Part shown: positions 9,470-20,342 of the stretch, one piece after another | How the letters are laid out: each line of letters opens with the position of its first letter | Numbering within the stretch: the stretch's first letter is position 1 | Made by a program: the position numbers and the translations under genes | Source of the DNA: Cheiracanthium punctorium | Taxonomy: Eukaryota; Arthropoda; Arachnida; Araneae; Cheiracanthiidae | Assembly (NCBI GenBank): GCA_038373885.1 | Contig: JAWZYV010012274.1 | Coordinates: 2,418,001-2,482,000, forward strand | Length of the DNA: 64,000 nt | Reading direction: 5' to 3' | The notes under the pieces: generated by a model | Told to the model about the DNA's origin: nothing | What the model saw: the letters and a program-made list of their open reading frames with translations, nothing else | The model's database searches: none

Positions 9470-9545
9470 AGGGGTGTAGTGGGACCGGAACGACGTTCCG
9501 ATACTTTTTTTGCGAGCCGGAACGGCGTTCCGGAACTCAAATAAG
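9470..9545. repeat. GC-rich palindromic patch, possible hAT end
   Basis: CCAGGGGTGTAGTGGGACC is followed by GGAACGACGTTCC and GGAACGGCGTTCCGG, two related palindromes 24 bp apart. CAGGGG starts many hAT elements, but no partner end was found. A CCGGAACGGC string also occurs at about 5330 in family F. Confidence 0.4.
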
Positions 9546-9621
9546 ATAAGATTATTATTTTATTGCTGTGAATCTTAAAAAGAAAGAAAAATTCTTTTAT
9601 AGCCTGCTGCCACTAACAATA

Positions 9622-9990
9622 CTGCTGCGAATTTTCGGAGCAACCCGCTGTTCTGGGGTTTAAAATATTTTAAAATTCGTGTTCTATGTGTCAAATAGTT
9701 AAATTTTGCTTTTTTTTGCATTAAATTGGTCAACTGGAACCGGAGATGCGGAGGTTTGGGTTTCCTCATTGATTAGTATAGCGTTTCTAGAAACCTCGAG
9801 AAATATACGTCGTACCCTAGTAGCACAACTAGTTCAGAAAACGTTTGAATTACGTTGGAAACAGGTTTTTGACGTTAAAAACGTGTTTTGAACGTTTTTT
9901 GGACTAATTGTGCTACTAGGGTAGGCCTCCGCTAACCTCACTTTGGGGGACTTATTTTTGGCGCCAAATTTGGCGATGCTTAGCCAAATG
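9622..9990 (+). repeat. Interspersed repeat G, copy 2, with a MITE inserted
   Basis: Same order of blocks as 6418-6606 and then, beyond the MITE at 9815-9921, a block with ATTTTTGGCGCCAAATTTGG that links repeat G to the GGCG-core repeats at 3476 and 4077. These may all be parts of one older element. Confidence 0.7.
9815..9921. mobile_element. 107-bp MITE with TA target duplication
   Basis: TA at 9813-9814 and 9922-9923 bracket ends CCCTAGTAGCACAACTAGTTC and, on the minus strand, CCCTAGTAGCACAATTAGTCC (18 of 21 shared). The body has GTTTTTGACGTTAAAAACGT and similar internal inverted symmetry. The related repeat at 6418-6606 lacks it, giving an empty-site comparison. Confidence 0.8.
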
Positions 9991-10059
9991 TTGCAAGCTT
10001 CGAGACATTTTGGTCATTTGGCGCGTTTTTCCCAATGGGGCTTGTAAAGTTAGTTTTTC

Positions 10060-10680
10060 TGCATGGACATGCATAATAGCCTAATATTTCCCATCTATGC
10101 CGTAATCAAAAGTCCCGATTTATGTCGAATCTTAGATACATTCTTCTAGAAGCCCCTTGTAGCTTCTGCGTCATTTAAAAATACCGGCATGACAGACTCC
10201 CAGTTCAGTGCGTTATCGAGCTACCTATGAGTACGCTGCTTTACTCTGTGGACGGTGCTATAGTTTGCTTGCTTTTAGAAGCCTTGTTTTAAAGTGCTGT
10301 GCGTAAATTCTTTATTACTGAGTCTTGAGGGACTGTTTACGAAATCCCTCGTATATTTCCACTGAATTTTTGCCTGTGGAAGCGTTTTATTTTGTATGAG
10401 AAATACAGTATTTGTGAAAGCTTCTGTATTAAGCGGATTGTTATAGCACGATATACTGGCTGATTGAGCTTGTGAATTTTGTACAGCTGATTTTCCGACG
10501 AAGTTCTGGAAATAATAAAGTTAGTGTTCCATCCTGACGAGTGGATTCTTTACTAGAACTTTCTATACCTACTGGACTTCAGAACGATGAACCCAGAAAA
10601 CAAGCAGAGTTTTCTGCAACAATATTCCTGTTCCAATTCTCTGAATACCTTTATAATAGTTGAAATCATCCCAATAAACT
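10060..10680 (+). other. Possible solo LTR with short gag-like start
   Basis: The stretch is less AT-rich than its surroundings, has CTTCTAGAAGCCCCTTGTAG, then GCATGACAGACTCCCAGTTC, and an AATAAAG polyadenylation-like signal at about 10515. About 65 bp later an ATG at 10587 opens a 30-codon frame beginning MNPENKQSFLQQ. The order resembles an LTR followed by the start of gag, but no second LTR, target duplication or convincing primer-binding site was found. Confidence 0.25.
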
Positions 10681-10689
10681 GATAACTGA

Positions 10690-11800
10690 GTCTAGTCGAT
10701 TAGAAATTCAACCCCCTGCTCTTTCTGTTCTCTCTGAGTGTGAAGAAAATAAACATCACCATCATGGATGCAAATAATAAAATACATAGAACCATTAAAT
10801 TCTCAGAATCAATGTCGATAACAAAATGAACACAGATGTTGAACGCGGTGGTAGCATTGCAGGCAATGAAATTTGTGACAACCCACCCGACTAGCCAGTG
10901 GCAGGTCCAGCGTAGGGCTAAGAAGCTTCAGCCTCCCCAAAGATAGTTAAAGCGTAACATTCTGCTTTCTTATACACTTTGGATAGGTAAAATGAACTTT
11001 TTAAATAAATTATCCTTTCCCAAAAAATTTTACATTGCTTTAGAATACAATTTTACCTAACTCTACACTTTGAGTCAATTAAGACCTTTTTCAGTATTAT
11101 CTATAGAAACTTATATATTGGTTACTGACATAAAAAAGCGGGCTTTTATTATTAATCGTCATAAACTTGCCCCCCCCCCTACACACACACACAAGGAAGC
11201 ACACGGAATCACGCGTTCCGGGAAAGAAAATTTTTAGCACTACAACACTGAATAAAACTGTTTTTAAAAATTTAAGTACGTCGTCCATAATAATTTACAA
11301 TAGCTCTTGATAATTTCAAGTTATATCTGATATTTTTTTATTGAATGTGGAATTCTTCTGTATTTTAAAATAAAATATTCCATCCCATCCTCTCAAAAAC
11401 TGCTGTTTTTAAAAAATTCACACACCTTTACATATTTACTGTACTTAGGAAATACACTAAGAACTAAATATTTATGTAATTTGCAACCTCCATTTTCGTA
11501 ATTTGAATTTTTCTTTGTCTTCTCCCTTCATTTTCACTTTTTAAGATAGTTTTTCGGGATGATACAAATGGATTGAAATCCTTATTCCGAATTAATGTGG
11601 TAAAGTTTTTGAAACCCTATGCAGGTTGCAAATGCTGCTGCCATCTAGAGACAGAAATCTATTTTATTGTATTCCATATGACTTCATAAAAATTTTGTTG
11701 ATGGAAATGTATGATGCTGCCACCTATTGCAGATATTATAAACCACATATTATCTTTATGTTCTGTTATTTTTTATTATGACTTCTATTGCACTAAGACA
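10690..11800. other. No gene recognised; C-run and CA repeat near 11170
   Basis: AT-rich DNA. A run of C followed by an ACACAC repeat lies at about 11168-11193. Nothing else was recognised. Confidence 0.45.
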
Positions 11801-11806
11801 AGACAA

Positions 11807-11828
11807 CTATTATTATTATTATTATTAC

Positions 11829-11872
<44 letters not shown>
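11807..11872. repeat. (TTA)n microsatellite
   Basis: About 22 TTA/ATT triplets with one interruption (ACTTATT). Confidence 0.95.
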
Positions 11873-11999
11873 TCAACGTGATTATACAAGCATGTCTTAT
11901 TTGTCATGTCATGAGTATAAACATGTATCTCAAAGCAGTGGCGCCGACTACGTGGGTGCTCCGGAGCTCAAGCACCCACTGAAAAAATTCTGTGGGTGC

Positions 12000-12345
12000 G
12001 GGAAAAAAACATGACATTTTGGTACACAAATACAAAAAAAATTAATTATGTCAAGTTCAAATTTTTAGGATGTATGTTTTAGAAACTGTACTATACACTG
12101 AAATAAACAATAAACCTGTATCATTTACGAAACTTTTAGAAAAAATTCTTAAGAATCGAAAATTTTAAAGAACGTGTTATTCTTTATTTCGGTATGTAGT
12201 GCAGCTTATAAAGAATCATCCTAAATTTTTTCGAATCCTTGGTGCGATAGTTTACTTTAATTTGTGTACTAAGACCTTTATGTAGATTTTGTTTCTTCGG
12301 CATACACCCGTATGTGTCTCGGAACTGGAGTAATTATAAAAAAAT
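12000..12345 (+). repeat. Internal repeat of the hAT element, left copy
   Basis: Includes TTTTGGTACACAAATACAAA, TAGGATGTATGTTTTAGAAA and GTGCAGCTTATAAAGAATCA, in the same order and orientation as the right copy at 14785-15170. Confidence 0.85.
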
Positions 12346-13046
12346 TCCAATAAGTAGTAACTTAGCACAGACTCTCAAATTTTAAAAAGTGCATGAAAAA
12401 AAAGAAAGAAATCCAAACAGGTAATATTTTTGCCTACTTAAAATAACAATAATAATTATAATAGTTTCTCATATGAGTACTAATTTAGAGGTGTATGGGG
12501 GGTCATCTTAACTTTCAGACATTTTAGCACGAAAATAATACTTAGAAGTTCAGTATGCTGTAAAAATGTTTACTATACCGATGACTAGGTGGACTCAAAT
12601 CTCCATCCCCCACTGCCACTTGCCTTCCTATCTGGCGCCCATGGAAACAATGTCTTTCTAAAATTCAAAGCTTTTTCACAATGTGATGTGCGACTCCCTA
12701 CAGGCCCACAGGCAATCCCTTTGCCCACTGCAGCCGAAGTCCTAAGTGCCGCCCTCTTTTCTGACCCACAGACCTCACCCCAGAATCCTCGTCCTCCATG
12801 GGAAAATGTATGAATACAATGAGACTATGTTAGCCCAAGAGTACCGGAGAATTTGAGACAAAGCCGCTGGCTACAATCAGAAGAAAGTTCACGCGGCAAA
12901 GATAACACATGAGTTAGGTGAAAGACTCATTCCCATTATGGAAATGTTTTGAGATAAATCTAATAATATTACTGCAGGATTCCGAAGTGAGTAGGTTTAA
13001 TTGTTTTTATTGTAAATAGAGAACATCAAGGTCTGTCTGCTTACAA

Positions 13047-13326
13047 AAAGTCAAACATTGGCGCAACAGCCCCTGTGCGGGGCCAAGACCTGCGCTGCCC
13101 AACCGCGCCTTCGCGACCATAGGCTCTGGGGTGCGGATGCATATGCCTCGGCCAGGTGGTCAGCCTGACGCGAAGCCCCCAGTGTTTGACCCCAAGCAAG
13201 CTTGATGTCATTTTATCGACCCACTCAAGTGATGAAAGGCTGAGTCGACCCTGCCCAGCCCGGGATTCGTACCCCAGACCTGTGGGACGGCAGCGCGGTG
13301 CGCTAACCATTACACCACTGGGCTTC
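13047..13326 (-). mobile_element. tRNA-derived SINE, family B, with 15-bp target duplication
   Basis: TCTGTCTGCTTACAA at 13032-13046 is exactly repeated at 13327-13341. On the minus strand the element starts AGCCCAGTGGTGTAATGGTT (A-box region TGGTGTAATGGTTAGC), with a B box at GGGGTACGAATCCCG, then a body with GGTCGACTCAGCC-like sequence. It shares its body with 57780-58014. Exact flanks suggest a recent insertion relative to its hAT host. Confidence 0.9.
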
Positions 13327-13341
13327 TCTGTCTGCTTACAA

Positions 13342-14784
13342 GCACCTAATATACAACACTTTGTATGTCTCTGGAACAAAAAAAAGATGCCCATTCATCA
13401 AAAAGTGTCGGCGCTTTGGTGTTAATTGAATGAGACTGAGGCGAGGCTTCTAAGGTATAAAGGTTTGTGTCACTTTCTTCTAAAGTCTCAATTTCCTTTT
13501 CTTATTTTTGAATGATTTTAGTGTTCAGTTATTTATTGAAAAGGATGGAACAGAGAGAGAGAGACTGTGGTCCACACTAGCATTTCAAGATGCCTTCCGT
13601 TTCATTTTCTGCGAATATTTTGTTCAATTTTTGATCTTGTTTGACAAAGCGGAATTAGGTACATTTGCTTTGATCTAGCCCAACGCTGTTTTTTAAAATT
13701 ATACTGAAATCATGGGCGCATGAACACACATTACTGAAATGTATGTCTCTTGTAATTTTGCAAATTTGATCACTTAATGGTAGAGGATAAAATATCTCTA
13801 CTTCAGGAGGATGCTCAAAATCATGCCTGGAGGTTATATGGCCAACAATTCAAAATATTTTTTGAATATTTATTAACTCTGAGATAAACAACTTTTTTTG
13901 TTCTGCTTTATTTTTCTGTTTGCATTTAAATAGTTACCAATCTTTTTTATGTGGTCCTACACACATTTCAACATAGAAAACGTTGCATTAATTCATTCTG
14001 AGGAAACTATCTAGTTTTATTTTAAAGGTATAATTTTTGTAATTTTTTTAATTTATTTGGGACAAAAAGGAAAAAGAAAATAGGCAAGGCTTAGATGCAG
14101 CTGTTTATAGGGGTACAAAAATGAAAAAAAACCAGGAAATGAATGAGCTGAGAAACAATACTATGAATAACATTTTTTGAAAACTCTGAGGATTTCAGAC
14201 AGGGATGAGATAGATTAAACAAGAATAAAATTGATCGTAAATTGTTACATTCGAAAACTGAATCACTTTTTATACAAAATTTCCATTTACATGACAAGAA
14301 ATTTGACTGATTGTGATATTATTGTTGCATGTTTTTTTCCTCCCCAATAAACGTAGTAATACACTTTTGTTTTGCTTTGAAATTTATAATGATTAGTTAA
14401 AACCAATATAAATTCTATCGCTAAAAGTAATAAAAAAAGTGAAATAGTGTAATACACGTCTTTCAGGTCTGATTTATTACAAGGGCAAAGGGGGTGTGCG
14501 CTCAGGAATCCTCGAATTTTGACAGAGAATTTGCGTATGGCAAACAAATTTAAGGTGACTCCAACACAAGCAGATTTTTCTAAAAGAAGGGCATTTCATC
14601 AGAAATACTTCATTACTTTAAAAAGAATCTTGATTTTAACTGGTTTGCTGTTATCGTTACTAAGACTCAACGGTGGAGACTTTCATTCTATGCCCAGCGT
14701 TGCTTCACCGTAGTACAGATAATCGGATGCCAAAATTCACACTATTCACTTAAATTAAACTTTGAATGTCGCCTTCAGCGCTGG
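13342..14784. other. Middle of the hAT element, no gene recognised
   Basis: AT-rich internal DNA. Short frames (for example at 14519-14713) show no family motif. A transposase would be expected here in an autonomous copy and is absent. Confidence 0.5.
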
Positions 14785-15170
14785 GGAAAAAAAACGCAAT
14801 TTTGGTATAGAAATACAAAAAAAAAACTAATTATCTCAAGCACTTTTAGGATGTATGTTCACAAGCTGTACTAGACACCGGAATAAACGAAAAATTTTGC
14901 AGAATGGCCACTCTTAGTAATATTTTGCTGTGCAGTTCCACGTTTAAGATTTTTTTCTGAATGTTTCATGAAAGTTTTCGAATTTATTGCAGTGTGTAGT
15001 GCAGCTTGTAAAGAATCATCCTGAATTTTTTTAAACCTTGGTGCAGTTAGTTTATTTTAATTTCTGTAACACCAAAACCGTGAGGCAGATATCGTTTCTT
15101 CGATCTATACCCTCAGATATTGGATATTTTATGTGGAGCTAAAATGATTATTTGTATTACCCATTTCCCA
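14785..15170 (+). repeat. Internal repeat of the hAT element, right copy
   Basis: Diverged direct copy of 12000-12345: TTTTGGTATAGAAATACAAA, TAGGATGTATGTTCACAAGC and GTGCAGCTTGTAAAGAATCA. It lacks the terminal CAGTGGCGCC, so it is not a second complete end. Confidence 0.85.
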
Positions 15171-15650
15171 CTGGTAAAAATGTGCACGAAAAGTCAAATG
15201 ATTGAGTAGTTACGAGCAAGGAAGAAAATAATAATAGGAAAATATTGAAGGGTAGTTGGAAAAGATTCCATAAAGTTGAAAGTGTATCGTTATTCATGAG
15301 TGTGCCGTATTTTTCTTCCTTGTTCCATAAAAACCCATCTTCGGAATCGAAATCTATCTTAAAATCACCTACTAAAACTATTTTACAATCTTAGCCAAGT
15401 ACATTCCAACTATACTCCCCCTTTAAAATAAATGGTCGCGTTTTGGCACCTAACTTCGATCCTTTATCAAAAATCACAAACCTTGTGCGACTTTCAACAT
15501 TTTATTAACCCCCCCCCCCCATGGATTTTTAGGGCACCCACAGAAATTCTGTAAAGTCGGCGCCTCTGTCTCAAAGAGAGCCGGAAGGGGTGTGCTAAAC
15601 CCTGCGTGAAAAACTTACAACGCTATTGCAAGAACAGGAAATTGGTTGGT

Positions 15651-15828
15651 TCTATACTTTTGCCTGTATGCTAATTCCATTCTTTCTCCTGCTACACTGC
15701 TGATGACAATTCAGGCTTTTTGGAAATCTGGATTACATACTAGCCCGTCAACTATTGGGTACTTTAGCTAGTTATAAATAAATGGTGTGGTATAAACATA
15801 AATAATAATATTAAAATTACGTATAATA
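15651..15828 (+). repeat. 178-bp direct repeat, first copy
   Basis: From TCTATACTTTTGCCTGTATG to TTACGTATAATA, repeated without length change at 16795-16972 with only a handful of substitutions. No ORF. The interval between copies starts with C-runs and holds an inverted family-F fragment. Confidence 0.95.
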
Positions 15829-16024
15829 GCCCCCCCCCGTCATCTCAGATCGTTAAGATCTCTAGGGCGCCCCTCTCCCCCCCCCCCCGTCACCTAGGAA
15901 ATAGCCCTCCGATTCTGTCAATACAAATCATTCAACATCATTACTAACATTTTACGGAAGCTTTTAAAACTAATGCAGTCCGTATAAATTCGCTCATAGA
16001 AATTAAATTCACAAAATTATCTAT

Positions 16025-16660
16025 GTAAATAAAATTAGACTTTTGTCTGTACATCACTTAGAATTTAAGAATTTTGTGACTTCTATCCGTTTCAAGTACC
16101 TGGGAACCCAGTTCGACCGTAAAAAAAAGTTTGTCGTTCTGTCATTCTGTCCGTGACACTTTTTTTGTTCACGCATCCCGTAAAAATCAGTGAAATGAAA
16201 TTTGGTGACGCGATAGATGGTCATTCAAATCATTTGCGTTGAATTTTTTGAAAATTTTAAATATTTCATACATTTTCAGATTTTGTGAAAATCGTGTAAA
16301 TGTTTCTTCTCGCAACCCTCAAAAATGACCTATGAGAATACGATGAAATTTAATAACATGATCAGCAACGACTGAAACAATAAATGTCGGAATTTTTGAA
16401 AAATTTGAACAAATTTTAAGTCTGTTAAAATTGCACTTTTTCCTTTTTTGTGGGGGATCACTTTAAGCCATGTGTGGGGGGGGGGATATATCAGCTGGCT
16501 GTCAACTTTTAAAAATTTCGTGGAATTTGTTTGATGTTCATTTTTCCATTTTTTAGATTTTGTGAAGCTTGTGCAAAATTTTCTTGAGGCATAATATTAA
16601 AATACCTACAGTGTATCAAACATAATTTAGCCGCTGGCGAGGAATGACGTCTTGACTTTA
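16025..16660 (-). mobile_element. Family F fragment (tail and array units), inverted
   Basis: On the minus strand it ends with GACAAAAGTCTAATTTTATT, preceded by the AGTGTCACGGACAGAATGAC block and by degenerate units including TTCAGTCGTTGCTGATCA-like sequence seen also near 5435-5450. It is 5'-truncated. Confidence 0.65.
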
Positions 16661-16794
16661 AAAGTTCATTCCATCAAAATAAAACCTTAATTTTGAAAAT
16701 AAAAGGTTCTTTTCTATTGACTATTTAACTCGGCACTTTAGTTATTCTCTAACCGATAATCTTATAACAATACACAAAAATTATACCTTTGCTT

Positions 16795-16972
16795 TCTATA
16801 CTTTTGCCTTTATGCTAAATCCATTTTTTGTCCTGCTACAATGCTGATGACAATTCAGGCTTTTTGGAAATCTGGATTACATACTAGCCCTTCAACTATT
16901 GGGTACTTTAGCTAGTTATAAATAAATGGTGTGGTATAAACATAAATAATAATATTAAAATTACGTATAATA
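16795..16972 (+). repeat. 178-bp direct repeat, second copy
   Basis: Same length as 15651-15828, offset by 1144 bp. Differences include GTATG to TTATG and CCCGTC to CCCTTC. Confidence 0.95.
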
Positions 16973-17522
16973 CTGCTAGAAAATATAACTGTTTCTCAAG
17001 TGTCTTCAAATTATTATTGTCCAATATCGTAAGTTTACTAATGAGGGATGTCAAGTTTCAATGTTATAATGGGAAATAAGGGAGCATGTTTGATACCTTA
17101 TTGAAAAAATACTTTGCTAATGGATCATTGAATATATCTTACTAAAGTTGTTATCGCGTTATTCTTTCTATTTGTTGTGCTTTATTTACAATAGATACGT
17201 ATGCAATCAATTCGTTGTATAGTGAAAATTGGGCGAGTTGTTAAATGGGGACAGAAGCAACATTCGGCTTGTCTATTACAAAGCTGAATAGGTCAGTGCG
17301 AAAATGGTTAAAGGTAACACACACACAAAAAAAATTTGTTCTGGACTTTTGAAACATGCTGATTCTAAAGGAAACAAAATTTAGATGGTACTTACCTTTT
17401 TATGACTTTTAAAATCATGATTTAATAATTCATTATTAATATGAAAAACATTATTGGTATTTTTATTGTTTCTTTAATTTTTATTTTTTTAATACAGCAT
17501 AATAAAGTATGGCTGTAATGTG
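16973..17522. other. No gene recognised
   Basis: AT-rich DNA without recognised repeats or coding potential. Confidence 0.45.
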
Positions 17523-17700
17523 ATGGCCCCGAGTTCGGGCCCATTGCGCGGCTGTCGATCTAACGATCTGCAGGTTTGAGTGGTTTTCTCCAGATGTAGC
17601 ATGAATACGCATTAGAAACCCTTAAAAAGTTACCCTCCCAAGGCACTCCCCTTCCCTTAGGCAGATGCTCCTCGTGTAGGCTTAGCGTACGTAACAAACT
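17523..17700 (+). mobile_element. SINE family A, 5'-truncated
   Basis: Begins at the B-box region (GAGTTCGGGCCC), then GCGGCTGTCGATCTAACG, GGTTTTCTCCAGATGTAGCA and GAATACGCATTAGAAACCCT. The same body follows the B box at 34188. The A box is missing. Confidence 0.75.
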
Positions 17701-18369
17701 AACTACTATTTTAAGCTTTATAGCTTAAAGATTCAAAAATTCTTAAGTCAGTTTCAGTCCATAGCTTGTAACTTATACACTATTTCTTTAAAACTCGTCT
17801 CTTGCGTCATGCAAAATTCAAGTATCAAGTAAAAAGATAAGCTCGTCACTTACTTTTTAAAACTTGGGTTCTAATGTATTGAAAACCCTGAATACAAAAA
17901 ATTATTATGCAGGGGAATTTATCATGATCAGCCAAACGAAAGAGGTTGATTGGAGGTACAGCATAACACCTTAACCACTTAGAGGTATGGCATTCGTCAA
18001 AGGAAATGCCCCATTCCTGCATTAAATCAGAAGAGAAAAGAGATTTATGGAGATTCCTCTGAGAAAACCACATACAGAATAAGACGACAAAAAAAAAAAA
18101 AAAAAAAAAATGACGCACTAAGAAGGACTTATGCAGCAGGTTAAACCTGTATGCAATAAATTGATATGCATACAGGTTTCGACAGAAAATGCAAAATTTT
18201 AAAGTTTGGCGATCAGTGAATGAACATATGACGCTACAGTGTGTCTTAACTCTGCAACTGGTAGGATTTTAAAGAGAAATGTCGATTCCAAATCTTAAAT
18301 ACTTTGTGAATTTCATTTCGTGTACTCGGATAAACAGTAACTGCGCTTTGCATGCAGATGCGCTAACAA
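17701..18369. other. No gene; poly(A) and a small hairpin
   Basis: A run of about 22 A lies at 18089-18110. AAACCTGTATGCA at 18143-18155 is inverted at 18167-18179 (perfect 13-bp stem, 11-base loop). Nothing else was recognised. Confidence 0.5.
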
Positions 18370-19231
18370 CATGTGCAGATGTCAGCATTTCAGAGAGGAC
18401 GTGTAGCTGGACTTAAAAAAGCCGGTTGGCCTATTCGGCGAATCTATCTACATTTGGATAGGAACGATGCCGCTGTTGGACAATGTTAGCTGGGGTGGGT
18501 GAGCCATGGGCTAAAACCGCGAGACGATAGAACGTGGTCGATCAGTCGTCAGAGTGTCCCTCAAGAGCCTCTGATTCATCATCATCATCCATTTGTTCTT
18601 CAGTGACCGCAAGGACCATTGACAGGCGGCTCAGAGAAAAGAAGCTGAGCTCACGGCATTCCTAGCATCGACTTCCATTGACCTCTGTACACAGAGAAGC
18701 CCGTTTGCAGAGGCACATTTGACCAAGGATGCCACTGACGGGAGTAGAATTTTCTTCAGTGATGAGTTCCGCTTCGAACTGAGCCCCGATGACCAGCAAA
18801 GACGTGTCTGGAGCCACCCGAGTCAGGGTTGAGATAGTGACTAGACTGTAGCCCGTCATACAGCCAGACAATTTGGAGTGATGGTCTGGGATAGCATTTT
18901 ATTTCATAGAAAAATCCGCTCGGCTGGCATCTGCGGCTTACTTACAGCATAGCGGTACATCGACGATGTCCTACATATTCGCCATCCTGGGGTTACATTT
19001 AAACAAGATAGCGCCCGCCCACACACGGCGATAGTTTCCACGCTCGTCGGATCATTACCGCATTGATAACGTTTGGAGCATTATGGGCAGGGCCATCCAA
19101 GATTTTGCCTATCTGCCGAGGCAATATGGCACAGAATATGACACAATATCTTGTAGGAGGGCATCCGCCAAATCTATCGATCATTGCCTTGCCGAATAAC
19201 TTCTTGCATAAGGGCCAGAAGTGGACCAAAG
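18370..19231 (+). pseudogene. Tc1-type transposase, heavily decayed (third family)
   Basis: Scattered across three frames are pieces in the correct order for a Tc1 transposase: FQRGRVAGLKKAG near 18390 (start of the DNA-binding domain), SVTARTIDRRLRE near 18600, RIFFSDEFRFELSPDDQQRR near 18750 (first catalytic Asp), QFGVMVWDSI near 18870, FKQDSARPHTA near 19000 (second catalytic Asp) and VWSIMGRAIQDF near 19070. Many stops and frameshifts separate them. The FELSPDDQQRRVW text differs from the FSLESDSRRTF text of Tc1-A, so it belongs to another Tc1 subfamily. It is cut off on the right by a MITE at 19232. Inverted repeats of its own were not identified. Confidence 0.85.
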
Positions 19232-19624
19232 CGTTATTTTACAGAAGTCTTCCACAAGTCTTATTTTTTTCCATATACGGAAAATTTCTGTAAAATAAAC
19301 TGAAAATCTGTAAAATTTACGGAAGACTTCTGTAAAAAAACGGAAATAAACTGGCGTCCTGGCTGATAGTTTTTTCTGTAAATTTGACAGACTTTTTTTG
19401 CAGTGCACGGCAAAAAAGTCTGTCAAATTTACAGAAAAAACTGTCCTCCAGTAAGCCAGTTTATTTCAGTTTTTTTACAGGAATCTTCTGTAAATTTTAC
19501 AGATTCTCAGATTATTTTACAGAAATCTGCCGTATACAGAAAAAAAATACGGTAAACTTCTGTAAAATATATGGAAATGAACTGGCGTTTTTTTCTGTCA
19601 GTTAAACAGATTTTTTTTTCAGTG
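19232..19624. mobile_element. Two MITEs joined tail to tail (family M)
   Basis: Copy 2 (19406-19624) runs from CACGGCAAAAAAGTCTGTCA to CAGACTTTTTTTT-like sequence ending CAGTG. Copy 1 (19232-19405) is the same family inverted and truncated, ending TTTTTTTGCAGTG. They meet at GCAGTGCACGGC with no spacer. A third copy is at 26713-26950. The CACTG ends would fit the CMC (EnSpm/Chapaev) group, but no target duplication is clear, so the superfamily is open. Confidence 0.75.
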
Positions 19625-19829
19625 TAGATGTGGAATGCATCCAACGTATTTCTTTTTATTTTATTTTATTCCTTAATATTCTTTATAATAATATAATAAT
19701 TAAATTGGTGATCGTAAAACTAAAGCGGTAGTACAAAGCGTTGCTCAATAATCCAAAATCCTGAGTTCTGATGAAAAAATAATATTGTTTTAAAGGTTTT
19801 TTTTTTAAATAAAAATCTATAATTTCATT

Positions 19830-20340
19830 TCATTTGCTTCTGTCGTTATTATGGGATGCACGAACAAAGATTCACCCAGTTTGAAATGATTTTCGCAAAA
19901 TCTCAAAATCTAATCAAAATTTTTTGAAAAATCGCCTCCTATAGGTAAAGTTGAGTGACCGCTTATCACATATTGCCCAATTTCATTTCAGTCGCTTCAA
20001 TCATTTTTAAGAGATGAGCGAACATGAATGTACGCAGTTTGAAAGGATTTTCGGAGAATCTCAAAATCTAATCAATTTTTTTTTAAATCGACGCCTATAG
20101 TTTCAGTTGCGCAACCACCTATCATGTCACCAAATTTCGTTTCATTCGCTTCAGTCATTTTAACGTGATGCACGAAAGAAAAAGCGTCACTGACAACGAC
20201 AGAATGAGAGACAGACAAATTTGTTTTGACGGTCGTACTGGATTCCCAAGTCAGGTGCTTAAAACGGATAGAAATCGCAAAATTTTGGAATTCCAAGTAA
20301 TGTTCCAAGTAATGTTACTGAAAAAAGTCTCATTTATAAA
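19830..20340 (+). mobile_element. Family F fragment: three array units plus tail
   Basis: Units with CAAAATCTAATCAAAATTTT and CACCTATCATGTCACC-type motifs repeat about every 155 bp, followed by the tail block AAAGCGTCACTGACAACGAC, AGACAGACAAATTTG and AAAACGGATAGAAATCGC. It is 5'-truncated and abuts the next element head at 20343. Confidence 0.7.
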
Positions 20341-20342
20341 CA

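Larger units (their letters stand above)
11936..15568. mobile_element. 3.6-kb hAT-type element with exact 8-bp target duplication
   Basis: TCTCAAAG at 11928-11935 is repeated exactly at 15569-15576. Between them the element starts CAGTGGCGCCGACT and ends in the inverse of CAGAGGCGCCGACT (13 of 14), followed inward by GTGGGTGC on both sides. An 8-bp duplication with CAGNGG ends is diagnostic of the hAT superfamily. No transposase frame was found, so it is non-autonomous or gutted. It holds a SINE at 13047-13326 and an internal direct repeat (about 12000-12345 and 14785-15170). Confidence 0.88.

Noticed and set aside
11160..11200. C-run plus ACACAC as a possible retroelement tail or regulatory tract
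   Set aside because: Simple-sequence run with no linked element end.
13041..13425. ORFs of 117 and 89 codons on opposite strands
   Set aside because: They span the SINE at 13047-13326; SINEs do not encode proteins.
19181..19605. Two opposite-strand ORFs with similar proteins (MTDFF..., KKLS..., YFR/YFS-FFT...)
   Set aside because: They are the same MITE read from its two inverted copies; a Phe/Tyr-rich translation of A/T-rich terminal repeats, not a gene family.
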